Source: Dyella telluris (lineage in GTDB: Bacteria > Pseudomonadota > Gammaproteobacteria > Xanthomonadales > Rhodanobacteraceae). From it: a stretch of 64,000 nt of DNA. The position numbers and the translations under genes were made by a program. Each line of letters starts with the position of its first letter. The first letter of the stretch is position 1. Shown here in pieces: positions 26,418 through 34,847 of this stretch. A model generated the notes under the pieces. The model had not been told where the DNA came from, did no database searches, and worked only from the letters and a program-made list of their open reading frames with translations. The stretch covers positions 372,001-436,000 of the forward strand of contig NZ_CP060412.1 of assembly GCF_014297575.1 (NCBI RefSeq), given 5' to 3'.

Positions 26418-26908
26418 GCGGTCTCCACGGTGCCGAAGTCGCTTTTGCCGCCGGTCTTGGATACCAGCCGGATCTCGCCGATCACGATGTCGTGAGACAT
26501 CGCTTTGCACATGTCGTAGATGGTGAGTGCGGCCACGCTGGCGCCGGTCAGTGCTTCCATCTCCACGCCGGTGCGCCCGCTGCAGGACACCGTGCAATCG
26601 ACCAGCGCGTCCACGCCCTCCATGTGGATGGCGATGTCGCATTGGTCGATGGCCAGCGGGTGGCACAGCGGAATCAGCTGCGAGGTCGCCTTGGCACCCA
26701 TCACGCCGGCAACCTGCGCCACGGTGAGCACGGCGCCCTTGGGCGTGACGTAACCGGCCTCGTGCAGGCGTTGTGCCACCTCCGCCGGGAAGGTAACCCG
26801 GGCGCGCGCCTGTGCCGTACGGCGGGTCACGGCCTTGGCCCCGACATCCACCATGCGAGGCTGCTGCTGGTCATCGACGTGGGAAAGCTGGGTGGACATC
26901 GAGGTCAC
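26414..26908 (-). CDS. moaC: Cyclic pyranopterin monophosphate synthase MoaC
   Basis: 164 aa. It acts after MoaA to make cPMP. Family motifs are present: MVDVGAKAVTRRTA, IPLCHPLAID and EMEALTGASVAALTIYDMCKA. The start is taken as GTG 26908 because GGAG lies six bases upstream; the ATG at 26899 has no site at proper spacing. A 104-base gap separates it from moaA upstream. Confidence 0.94.
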   Translation of the reverse strand: MTSMSTQLSHVDDQQQPRMVDVGAKAVTRRTAQARARVTFPAEVAQRLHEAGYVTPKGAVLTVAQVAGVMGAKATSQLIPLCHPLAIDQCDIAIHMEGVDALVDCTVSCSGRTGVEMEALTGASVAALTIYDMCKAMSHDIVIGEIRLVSKTGGKSDFGTVETA

Positions 26909-27012
26909 GCGTCACTCCGGGTAAAACGCCTGGGGGCATTATCGACCCGGCGCAGGCGGGGGGAAATCAAGGATCTGTCTAAAAGGCCCTGCAGGACAGC
27001 GCCGGGCCCGAT

Positions 27013-28059
27013 TTATCCGCCGATATAGTGCATTTCGATCTTGCGGACGACCCTGCCGTGGCGTTCGGCGCGCTCCTCGCTGTAACGGTCGCGGCGGCGC
27101 AGCCAAGTATCCCGCAGCAGTTGGCTGATCTCCTCGTCGCCGGCCCCGTCTCGCAGCAGCATGCGCAGGTCAGTGCCCTGGTTGGCGAACAGGCAGGTGT
27201 AGAGCACGCCCTCCGAGGAAAGACGCGCGCGCGTGCAGCCGCCGCAGAACGGCTGGCTGATCGACGAAATGGTGCCGATCTCGCCGGTGCCGTCCTCGAA
27301 GCGGTAGCGCGTGGCGACCTCGCCCGGGTACTTCGGCGGCACGGCGCGCAGCGGCCAGCGTTCATGGATCAGCTTCACCAGTTCCGCCGACGGCACCACG
27401 GCCTGCGGGCGCCAGTCGTTGCGGTTGCCCACGTCCATGTATTCGATGAAGCGCACCACGATGCCGCTGCCGCGAAAGCGTTCGACCAGATCCAGCACCG
27501 TGTGCTCGTTGACGCCCCGCTGCACCACGGTGTTGAGCTTCACGCCATGGGGGAAGCCGGCCGCCTGGGCGGCCTCGATACCCGCAAGCACATCGTCCAG
27601 CGCACCACGGCCACCGCTCATGCGATGGAACAGCGCAGGATCGAGCGTATCCAGGCTGATGGTGACGCGGTCCAGCCCTGCGTCGCGCAGTTCGGCGGCG
27701 TGGCGCGACATCAATACGCCGTTGGTGGTCAGGGCGAGATCGGTAATGCCTTCGATCCGGCGCAGGCGGTTTATCAGCTCGGCCAGATGAGGACGCAGCA
27801 GGGGCTCGCCACCGGTCAGGCGAAGCTTGCTGACGCCCAGCGGCGCAGCCAGCCGGCACAGCCGTTCGATCTCATCGAAGCTCAGCCGCTCGTCGTTGCG
27901 CAGGAAGGTGAAGTGCTCGCCGTACGTCGACTCCGGCATGCAGTACGGGCAACGGAAATTGCAGCGATCCATCACCGAGATGCGCAGGTCGTGCAGCGGC
28001 CGACTCCAATGGTCGACCGGCAGCGCGGCAGTCTCGTTGAGGGCATCGATTGCGTTCAT
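27013..28059 (-). CDS. moaA: GTP 3',8-cyclase MoaA
   Basis: Radical SAM enzyme of 348 aa for the first step of molybdopterin synthesis from GTP. N-terminal cluster motif CNFRCPYC, SAM-binding TGGEPLLR, the second C-terminal [4Fe-4S] site CGGCTRARLSSEG..C and the terminal Gly-Gly (YIGG) are all intact. The ATG at 28059 follows the moeA stop codon (TGAG ATG) almost directly, so it is part of the operon. Confidence 0.95.
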   Translation of the reverse strand: MNAIDALNETAALPVDHWSRPLHDLRISVMDRCNFRCPYCMPESTYGEHFTFLRNDERLSFDEIERLCRLAAPLGVSKLRLTGGEPLLRPHLAELINRLRRIEGITDLALTTNGVLMSRHAAELRDAGLDRVTISLDTLDPALFHRMSGGRGALDDVLAGIEAAQAAGFPHGVKLNTVVQRGVNEHTVLDLVERFRGSGIVVRFIEYMDVGNRNDWRPQAVVPSAELVKLIHERWPLRAVPPKYPGEVATRYRFEDGTGEIGTISSISQPFCGGCTRARLSSEGVLYTCLFANQGTDLRMLLRDGAGDEEISQLLRDTWLRRRDRYSEERAERHGRVVRKIEMHYIGG

Positions 28060-28060
28060 C

Positions 28061-29263
28061 TCACCACCGGTAGAAGGCCGCCACCGTACCGGCGGGCGCC
28101 TTGCCCTGCCCCGGCGGCAACTGCACGAATCCCTGCGTACGTGGCAGGGAAGAAAAATCACCCGACGTGCGTGAAGGTACCGGATAGGCGACCAGGCGAC
28201 CTGAAGCGTCGCTTTCCACGCGGGCGGGGAGAAAACTGGCCAGCGAGGGGTTGGCGTCCACCGCCTCGCTCAGGCTGACCAGCTCCCTGACCGGTGCAGC
28301 CATGCCCTGCGCCGCCAGCAAGGCGGGTCTCGCATAGCGCGTGGCACACACCAGCGCCGATACCGGGTTGCCGGGCAAGGCGAACACCGCCTGCCCGCGC
28401 GGGCCAATGCCGAACCACATCGGCTTGCCCGGCTTCTGTGCGATCCGGTGGAACACCTTGCGCACCCCCTGCGCGGCCAGCGCGGCCGGCACGTAATCAC
28501 GCTGGCCCATCGACACGCCACCGGAGAGCAGCAATACGTCGTGCCGCTCCAGCAACGCGGCGATGCGCTCGCGAGTGGCCGCTTCGTCGTCCACGATGTG
28601 CTCCATCGCCACGCGGTCGAAACCATCCATGCGCAATGCGGTGCGCACGGCAGTGTCGTTGGAACGGCGGATCTGGCCTTCACCCAACGCCGCACCGACA
28701 TCCACCAGTTCGTCGCCGGTGGACACGATGGCCACCGAAGGCACGGATGCCACTTCCACGTTCGCCACGCCGTTGGCTGCCAGCAAGGCCATTTCGGCCG
28801 GGCCCAGCCGCATGCCCGGCGACAGCAGGCGCGCGCCCTGCACGCAATCGGAACCGCGGCGGTGAATGAACTGCCCGGCGAACGGATGGCAGTCGTCGCC
28901 CAGCACATAGTCGTCGCCGTCGCGGCGCACCTGCTCCACCGGAATCACGCAATCACTGCCGTGCGGCAGCATGGCACCCGTGGTGACTTCCAGGCAGTCG
29001 CCCTCACCGGACAACGACTGCCGTCGCATGCCGGCCATCTGCGCCCCGGCCACGTGCAGGCGCTGCGGCAAGGTCTCCGACCAGAGGGTGGCAATGCCAT
29101 CCATCATCACGCGGTCAAAGGGCGGATGGTCGTGCTCCGCATGCACGGATTGCCGCAGTACCCGCCCTGCTGCATCGTCCAGACGCACGCGCTCACTGCC
29201 AAACGAAGGCATATGTTCGGCGATCAAGGCTTCCGCCTGACTGACGCTGATCAATTCGCTCAT
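28061..29263 (-). CDS. moeA: Molybdopterin molybdenumtransferase MoeA, copy 2
   Basis: About 400 aa. Inserts molybdate into adenylated molybdopterin. The C-terminal active-site features are canonical: STGDELV, SGGVSMGQRDYV, KPGKP and LPGNPVS. The N-terminal motif is a variant: FDRVMMDGIA rather than FDxSAMDGYA, with the Asp kept. The ATG at 29263 has AGGGA upstream. It lies between modC and moaA. A second paralogue (32271-33623) has the reverse pattern of conservation. Confidence 0.88.
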   Translation of the reverse strand: MSELISVSQAEALIAEHMPSFGSERVRLDDAAGRVLRQSVHAEHDHPPFDRVMMDGIATLWSETLPQRLHVAGAQMAGMRRQSLSGEGDCLEVTTGAMLPHGSDCVIPVEQVRRDGDDYVLGDDCHPFAGQFIHRRGSDCVQGARLLSPGMRLGPAEMALLAANGVANVEVASVPSVAIVSTGDELVDVGAALGEGQIRRSNDTAVRTALRMDGFDRVAMEHIVDDEAATRERIAALLERHDVLLLSGGVSMGQRDYVPAALAAQGVRKVFHRIAQKPGKPMWFGIGPRGQAVFALPGNPVSALVCATRYARPALLAAQGMAAPVRELVSLSEAVDANPSLASFLPARVESDASGRLVAYPVPSRTSGDFSSLPRTQGFVQLPPGQGKAPAGTVAAFYRW

Positions 29264-29317
29264 GGTCCCTGCCATGCAAGGGAAAAAGGCTGCACGCCAC
29301 GCAGCATAGCGCGCCCG

Positions 29318-30403
29318 TCAAAGCCCCAGCGCAACGGCCTTCACCTGTGCCCAGGCCGTGCCGCCCGGCGCAAGCGCCAGCGCGTGCCAGGAACGCCGGG
29401 TGACGCGCGCCAGCAGGATGCTGCCGCCCACATCCAGTTGCACGAGCACCTGGGAAGGATGGTCGGCGTCGGCCACGGCGACAATACGGCATGGCAACTG
29501 GTTGAGTGCGCTGGTGCCTTCGTGCGGGGTTGTGGTCAGCACCACGTCCCGCGCGCCGATGCGGCAGCGCAAGCGCTGGCCGACCGTTTCGTGGCGATAA
29601 GGCAACCATAGCCGCCCACCCGCGAACTCCAGCGCAATCAGTTGGTCGTGTGCGTCATAGTCCACCACCTGGCCATCGATCACCGCGCCCATGGCCTCGC
29701 CCAGCGCCGGCGGCAGGTCCAGCCGGGTCAACGTGTCCTGCAGCGAGCCCTGTGCGACCACGTGCCCGGCTTCCATCAGCACCAGGTGATCCGCCAGGCG
29801 AGCCACTTCATCCACGTTGTGGCTGACGTAGATCATCGGTACCCGCAGCGTGTCATGCAGGGCTTCCAGGCTGCCCAAAAGATCGGTGCGGGCCGTGCCG
29901 TCGAGGGCTGAAAGGGGTTCGTCGAACAACAGCAGTGCGGGATCGGACAGCAGCGCCCGCACCATCGACACGCGCTGCCGTTCGCCGCCGGACAAGGTAT
30001 CGACGTGGCGCGCCAGCAAGGCGCGCAGGCCGAAGCGGTCGATCAGGCCCTCGCGATCCAGATGGGCAGGCCGCCCCGCGCGGCGAAAACCGAAGTCCAG
30101 GTTGCCCGCCACGTTGAGGTGGGTGAACAGGCCAGGCTCCTGGAACACATAGCCGATGCGGCGCTGATGCGGCGGCACGAACGCGCGATGCAGGGTGTCC
30201 TGCCACACCGCCGACCCGAAGCTCACCCGCCCGACAGCATCGCGCTCAAGACCTGCCACGGCACGCAGGCAACTGGTCTTGCCGGCGCCCGACGGCCCGA
30301 ACAAGGCGGTAATGCCCTGCGCCGGCAGGCTCAGGTCGATCTCGAACGCCAGCGCGCCACGCCGCCAGGTGAGCTTGGCCTCCAGCCCGTGCGACTCAGT
30401 CAT
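29318..30403 (-). CDS. modC: Molybdate ABC transporter ATPase ModC
   Basis: 361 aa. ABC ATPase domain with Walker A GPSGAGKTS, signature LSGGERQR, Walker B LLLFDEPLSALD and switch His in VSHNVDEV, followed by a C-terminal mop/TOBE-type molybdate-binding domain (about 295-358) as expected for ModC. It overlaps modB by eight bases. Confidence 0.94.
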   Translation of the reverse strand: MTESHGLEAKLTWRRGALAFEIDLSLPAQGITALFGPSGAGKTSCLRAVAGLERDAVGRVSFGSAVWQDTLHRAFVPPHQRRIGYVFQEPGLFTHLNVAGNLDFGFRRAGRPAHLDREGLIDRFGLRALLARHVDTLSGGERQRVSMVRALLSDPALLLFDEPLSALDGTARTDLLGSLEALHDTLRVPMIYVSHNVDEVARLADHLVLMEAGHVVAQGSLQDTLTRLDLPPALGEAMGAVIDGQVVDYDAHDQLIALEFAGGRLWLPYRHETVGQRLRCRIGARDVVLTTTPHEGTSALNQLPCRIVAVADADHPSQVLVQLDVGGSILLARVTRRSWHALALAPGGTAWAQVKAVALGL

Positions 30404-31079
30404 GCGCCTGCCTGCGCGTGCGCAACAGCGACATGGCGAGCAAGGCCGCGAATGAAACCACCAGCAGGCACAGCGAGAGCACGTTCGCCTGGTGGTATTC
30501 CCCCGCCTGCACGTGGTCATAGATGCGCATGGAAAGCACGCGCGTCTGGCCGGGGATATTGCCGCCAATCATCAGCACCACGCCGAACTCGCCCACCGTA
30601 TGAGCGAAACCCAGCACGGCCGCCGTGAGGACGCCCGGCCACGCCAGCGGCAAGGCGACACTGAAGAAGCGATCCAGCGGGCCGGCGCGCAGGCAGGCCG
30701 CCACTTCCAGCGGGCGCCTGCCCACGGATTCGAAGGCATTGTGCAGCGGCTGCACCACGAACGGCAGCGAATAGATCATGGAGGCAACCACCAGCCCCTT
30801 GAAGGTAAATGGCAGCGCCGCCAGCCCCAGCGCCGCCATGGTCCGACCCACCACGCCGTTGGGGCCCAGCAACATGAGCAGGTAGAAACCCAGCACCGTA
30901 GGTGGCAGCACCAGCGGCAAGGCCACCACGGCAGCCAGCGGGCGCCGCCAGCGCGACCGCGTATGCGCCAGCCACCAGGCCAGCGGCATGCCCAGCAGCA
31001 ACAAGAGCACAGTGACCGTACTCGCCAGCCGCAGGGTCAAGCCGAGCGCCTCCATGTCCGGTTCAGTCAGCAAGGCCAT
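30396..31079 (-). CDS. modB: Molybdate ABC transporter permease ModB
   Basis: 227-aa inner-membrane permease with about five helices. ModB hallmarks: LPPTVLGFYLL and the EAA-like loop EVAACLRAGPLDRFFSVALPL, plus the HTVGEFGVVLMIGGNIPG motif common to ModB/CysT permeases. It begins nine bases after modA. Confidence 0.94.
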   Translation of the reverse strand: MALLTEPDMEALGLTLRLASTVTVLLLLLGMPLAWWLAHTRSRWRRPLAAVVALPLVLPPTVLGFYLLMLLGPNGVVGRTMAALGLAALPFTFKGLVVASMIYSLPFVVQPLHNAFESVGRRPLEVAACLRAGPLDRFFSVALPLAWPGVLTAAVLGFAHTVGEFGVVLMIGGNIPGQTRVLSMRIYDHVQAGEYHQANVLSLCLLVVSFAALLAMSLLRTRRQAHD

Positions 31080-31088
31080 CGATGCGGC

Positions 31089-31868
31089 TCAGGGGGCGTT
31101 TTCCACGGGAAGGTTGAAGCCGTAGCGCGACAGGATGGCCTTGCCCTGCCCGCCCTGCACGTAACTGGCAAAGTCCTTGGCCAGCGCATTGGCTGCACCG
31201 CGCCGGGTGATCACGAAGCTCTGCTTCAAGGGCTCATAGAGCGACGACGGCACCGGCGCGGAACTGCCTTTGACGGGTGAGTTGATCACCAGCGACTCGG
31301 CCACCAGCCCCACCTGCGCGTTGCCGCTCTGCGCGAACTGCGCGGTCTGGCCAATGTTGTCGCCAAACACCAGGCGCGACTGCACTTTGTCCCACACGCC
31401 TGCCGCGCGCAGCGCCTGCTCGGCCCGCTTGCCATAAGGCGCATGCTGCGGATTGGCGATGGCGATGCGGCCGAAGCGCGGCTGCGCCAGGTCAGCCACC
31501 TGCACGCCCCGCATGTCGATGCTGGCGCTCCACATCACCAGATGGCCCAGCGCATAAGGGACCGGCGTGCCGCCCGCCTTGCCGTGTTCCACCAACTGCT
31601 GCGGGTAGTTGCTGTCGGCGGAGAAGAAGATCTCGAACGGCGCCCCCTGCTCGATCTGGGTCAGCAAATTTCCGGAGGAACCGTACACCACGTCGACCTT
31701 GCTCGCGGGATGATCGTGGCGATAGGCCGCGACCACTTCGTCCATCGCCTGATGCAGGTCCGCCGCTGCGGCAACGGTGATGTGCTCGTCGGCAGGTGCG
31801 GCCATCGACGACGAGGCCCACGCCACTCCCAGTGCCAGCAGGCCCTGCAACCAACGGCGCTTCATCAT
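31089..31868 (-). CDS. modA: Molybdate-binding periplasmic protein ModA
   Basis: 259 aa with a Sec signal peptide (cut about residue 23, SMA-AP). Mature protein motifs VAAAADLHQAMDEV, YGSSGNLLTQIEQGAPFEIFFSAD and the MW-SASIDMRG region match the molybdate/tungstate-binding family. AAGGAG stands five bases before the ATG at 31868. Confidence 0.94.
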   Translation of the reverse strand: MMKRRWLQGLLALGVAWASSSMAAPADEHITVAAAADLHQAMDEVVAAYRHDHPASKVDVVYGSSGNLLTQIEQGAPFEIFFSADSNYPQQLVEHGKAGGTPVPYALGHLVMWSASIDMRGVQVADLAQPRFGRIAIANPQHAPYGKRAEQALRAAGVWDKVQSRLVFGDNIGQTAQFAQSGNAQVGLVAESLVINSPVKGSSAPVPSSLYEPLKQSFVITRRGAANALAKDFASYVQGGQGKAILSRYGFNLPVENAP

Positions 31869-31932
31869 GTCGCTCCTTTCACCCGGCCGGGCAGAGGCGC
31901 CGAGAGTAGCCCAAGGTGGCCGGTGTACGTGT

Positions 31933-32274
31933 CTATTTGGCGCGACGATGGCGCACGCTGTCACGCACGTCCACGTCGAACAACAGGGTCAGCGGCTTGC
32001 CGTCCCCGCTTTCCAGCTCGAAGCTGAGTCCGTCGCGCGTGGGCAGCACGGCTGCGTGCTCGCGCACCGAGGCTTCGGGCAGGTCGATCGACCAGGCGTC
32101 CGGCTGCCCACTGAAGCGCGCCGCCGCTCCTGCCACCGCACGCACAGTGCAGGACAGCGACATGGTGTGCGTAAAGCGCGTGTGCAGCACCACCGGCTGG
32201 CCGGTCAACAAGGTGGCCAGCTCTTCTTCGCCAATGCGCACGCGCAACTTCTGCCCTTCAATCTGCAATTTCAT
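31933..32274 (-). CDS. Unknown 113-aa protein embedded in the molybdenum operon
   Basis: A small soluble protein without signal peptide: MKLQIEGQKLRVRIGEEELA... alternating hydrophobic/polar strands suggest a beta-rich fold, and the C terminus is basic (RDSVRHRRAK). Its ATG overlaps the stop of moeA copy 1 (ATGA), and modA follows 64 bases downstream, so it is co-transcribed with molybdate uptake and cofactor genes. No catalytic motif is visible. I do not recognise a family with confidence; a role in molybdate handling is inferred from position only. Confidence 0.75.
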   Translation of the reverse strand: MKLQIEGQKLRVRIGEEELATLLTGQPVVLHTRFTHTMSLSCTVRAVAGAAARFSGQPDAWSIDLPEASVREHAAVLPTRDGLSFELESGDGKPLTLLFDVDVRDSVRHRRAK

Positions 32275-33623
32275 GATGCGACTCCCGATGAATCGAGCAC
32301 GCCGGGAAATGGCGCGCCCGAATGCAGGCCGGTAACGACCACCCGCGTCCCTGCCTCCAGCGCACCGCCTTCTTCGGACAGCACCACCCAGGCTCCGGCC
32401 TGCGAGAACGGCTGGATGCGGAACGGCTGCTGCTGGGCCAGCACCTGCGCATGCAGGCGGCCGGTTTCGTCCTGGCTCACGCTGGCGCGCAGGAAATGAC
32501 GCAGGCCCGGCTTGGGCTGCTGCGGCGTATCGAGCATGGCGTGCCACTGCGGCTCGGGGCCCTGCCCGCGCATCGCGCGCAATACCGGCGTGATGAAGAA
32601 CCGCAACCCCACGCCTACCGCCATGGGTGTGCCGGGCAAGGCGAAGACCATCGCGTCATCCAGCACGGCGACCAGCTGCGGCTTGCCCGGACGAATGGCG
32701 ACCTTGTGGAACAGCACGCGCGCACCGAGTTCCGCCAGGGCATCGGGCACAAAGTCATAGCGCCCCATGGAAACGGCGCCGGTGGTCACGATGAGGTCGG
32801 CGCCGGCACCGCGCGCACGCTGCACGGCGCTGACAAAGGTGGGCCCGGTGTCGTCCACGGTTTCGCAGGACAACACCGTGGCGCCCAGCATGCCCAGGGC
32901 CGCGGCCAGATATGGGCCGTTGGAGGCGTAGATCTCGCCATCGCCCAGCGGCGTGGCCGGGTCGGGCTGCAGTTCCTTGCCGGTGCAGACGATGGCGACG
33001 CGCGGCGCACGCACCACCGTCACGCTGGCGATGCCCAGCGCCGCCAACAGCATGATGTGGTTCGCCTCGATGCGGGTACCCGCGGCGGCAACCAGCGCTC
33101 CCTTGGCGACATCGCTGCCGGCATAGCGCACGTTGGCCGCCGGCATCAGGGTGTCCAGCAGACGGATGCGGGCGGGCGAGCCATCCGCCCGGCGTTCGAG
33201 CAACTCGGTGCGTTCCACCGGCACCACGGCATCGAGCCCGTGCGGCAGCCGCGCACCCGTCATGATCTCCCACGCGCCACCGCCGGAAGCCTGGCTTGCG
33301 TCGCCGGCCGCCTGGGAGCCGTGCACGGCATGCTCGGAACCTGCCGCCAACGGGGTGGCTGCGTGCAGTGCATAACCGTCCATCGCCGAGTGGTCGAATG
33401 AGGGCAGGTCCATCGGGCTGGCCACATCGCAGGCCAACACCCTGCCAAGAGACTCGCCCACCGGACAGGACACCGCGTCCAGACGCCTGACGTGTTGCAG
33501 GAGTTCGTGCAGGGCGTCGGCGTAGGAGATCATGCGTGGCTGGGCCTGGGGCGTCGGGCGGGAGGAAATCCGTGCGGACATGCTCGGCGCGGTCGCCGTG
33601 ACATGCAAGGGTTCAAGCGACAT
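32271..33623 (-). CDS. moeA: Molybdopterin molybdenumtransferase MoeA, copy 1
   Basis: Up to 450 aa (the core begins at MISYADALHELL, 33533). The N-terminal half is canonical: SFDHSAMDGYAL, IMTGARLP and AGSDVAKGALV. The C-terminal loops are variant: TGAVSMGRYDFV instead of SGGVSxGxxDY and LPGTPMA instead of LPGNPVS, though RPGKP is kept. It opens the minus-strand molybdenum operon; an 81-base divergent gap with fdhD holds the promoters. No clear ribosome-binding site decides between starts 33623, 33581 and 33533. Confidence 0.88.
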   Translation of the reverse strand: MSLEPLHVTATAPSMSARISSRPTPQAQPRMISYADALHELLQHVRRLDAVSCPVGESLGRVLACDVASPMDLPSFDHSAMDGYALHAATPLAAGSEHAVHGSQAAGDASQASGGGAWEIMTGARLPHGLDAVVPVERTELLERRADGSPARIRLLDTLMPAANVRYAGSDVAKGALVAAAGTRIEANHIMLLAALGIASVTVVRAPRVAIVCTGKELQPDPATPLGDGEIYASNGPYLAAALGMLGATVLSCETVDDTGPTFVSAVQRARGAGADLIVTTGAVSMGRYDFVPDALAELGARVLFHKVAIRPGKPQLVAVLDDAMVFALPGTPMAVGVGLRFFITPVLRAMRGQGPEPQWHAMLDTPQQPKPGLRHFLRASVSQDETGRLHAQVLAQQQPFRIQPFSQAGAWVVLSEEGGALEAGTRVVVTGLHSGAPFPGVLDSSGVAS

Positions 33624-33704
33624 TGATACGATGCGAGGCGTCGACCGGGATGGCTCTTGTCCCGTGACCATGCGACGCCATGCCGCCTTCGCCGGAGGAA
33701 CCGA

Positions 33705-34544
33705 GTGACCACGCCCGAGCGCGAAGAAACCTCCCGAGGCTACGCCGTGCGGTCCGTCGACCGCTGGCGTGATGGCGTCTCCACGCATGACGAGGACTTC
33801 GTCGCCGAGGAAGTCCCCGTCGCCATGGTCTACAACGGCGCGACCTTCGCCGTGATGATGGCCTCGCCACACGACCTTGACGATTTCGCCCTGGGCTTCT
33901 CGCTCACCGAGCGCCTGATCACCGACGCCTCGCAGTTGTTGCAGCTGGAAATCCACCCGTTGCTGGAAGGCATCGAGCTGGCAATCAAGGTGACCGACAA
34001 CGCCCCCGGCGCGCATCTGGACAAGGAACGCGAGCGACTGCTGCCCGGTCGCAGCGGTTGCGGCATCTGCGGCACGCGCGACCTGGAGAACGCCATACGC
34101 CATGACGGTGCGGTAGGCGCCGGCCCCCGGCTGTCGCGCGAGGCACTGGAGCAGGCGCTGCGCGAACTGAAGGATGGTCAACCGATGAACCTCGCCACGG
34201 GCGCCGTCCATGCCGCGGCGTGGGCCGACACGGAAGGCCACATCCTGGTCGTGCGCGAGGATGTCGGGCGCCACAACGCGCTGGACAAGCTGATCGGCGC
34301 CATTCGGCGCGCGGACATCGATGTCGATACCGGCTTTGCCCTGGTGACCAGCCGCGCCAGCTACGAAATGGTCACCAAGGCCACCAGCGCGGGCATCAGC
34401 CTGGTGGCGGCCATTTCCGCGCCCACCGCGCTGGCCGTCGAACTCGCCCGCAGCGCCGGCATCACCCTGGTCGGCTTCACGCGGCCCGGCAGCCACAACA
34501 TCTACACGCATCCCGACCGGCTACTGCCCGGCACCACTGCCTAG
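33705..34544 (+). CDS. fdhD: Formate dehydrogenase accessory sulfurtransferase FdhD
   Basis: 279 aa. Transfers sulfur to the bis-MGD cofactor of formate dehydrogenases. The essential Cys pair is present as C119-x2-C122 in SGCGICG, with downstream conserved EDVGRHNALDK and TSRASYEM motifs. The start is GTG 33705, strongly supported by CGGAGGAA six bases upstream. Divergent from the moeA operon. No formate dehydrogenase subunit is in the window, so its client is elsewhere. Confidence 0.95.
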   Translation: MTTPEREETSRGYAVRSVDRWRDGVSTHDEDFVAEEVPVAMVYNGATFAVMMASPHDLDDFALGFSLTERLITDASQLLQLEIHPLLEGIELAIKVTDNAPGAHLDKERERLLPGRSGCGICGTRDLENAIRHDGAVGAGPRLSREALEQALRELKDGQPMNLATGAVHAAAWADTEGHILVVREDVGRHNALDKLIGAIRRADIDVDTGFALVTSRASYEMVTKATSAGISLVAAISAPTALAVELARSAGITLVGFTRPGSHNIYTHPDRLLPGTTA

Positions 34545-34847
34545 GCGGTAACCCGGCAGGAAACGCCCCCTGCCGACAGACCGGGGTGGCCACTTTTCGT
34601 CGCCATACCGCCGCAGTGAGCGAATCCGGCGCTTCACCTGACGTGCGGTAAGGCAAGGCCTGCCCCACGAGCGGAAGATCACTCCCAATCCCTTGCTGCG
34701 CGCGGCCATCGAAGTGTGCGCGCCGTTCATGGCTGGATATCCCTTCCCGAAACATCGAAGCCAATCCCTGCCTGGGATCGGATATCGCGCGCCTGCCTCG
34801 ATGCCCATTCCGACCGACGGCGATCAGGTCAAACCCACGGAAAACCC
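34545..34847 (+). other. 303-base gap upstream of the aldehyde dehydrogenase; nothing definite
   Basis: Open reading continues in frame with the downstream gene but encodes no dehydrogenase sequence and lacks a ribosome-binding site. I see no repeat, hairpin terminator with T-run, or clear -35/-10 pair. It presumably contains the dehydrogenase promoter. Confidence 0.4.

Noticed and set aside
34545..34847. Extended N terminus of the aldehyde dehydrogenase starting at 34716
   Set aside because: The extra residues are not dehydrogenase-like, and the ATG at 34848 begins the conserved FYIDGRW start.
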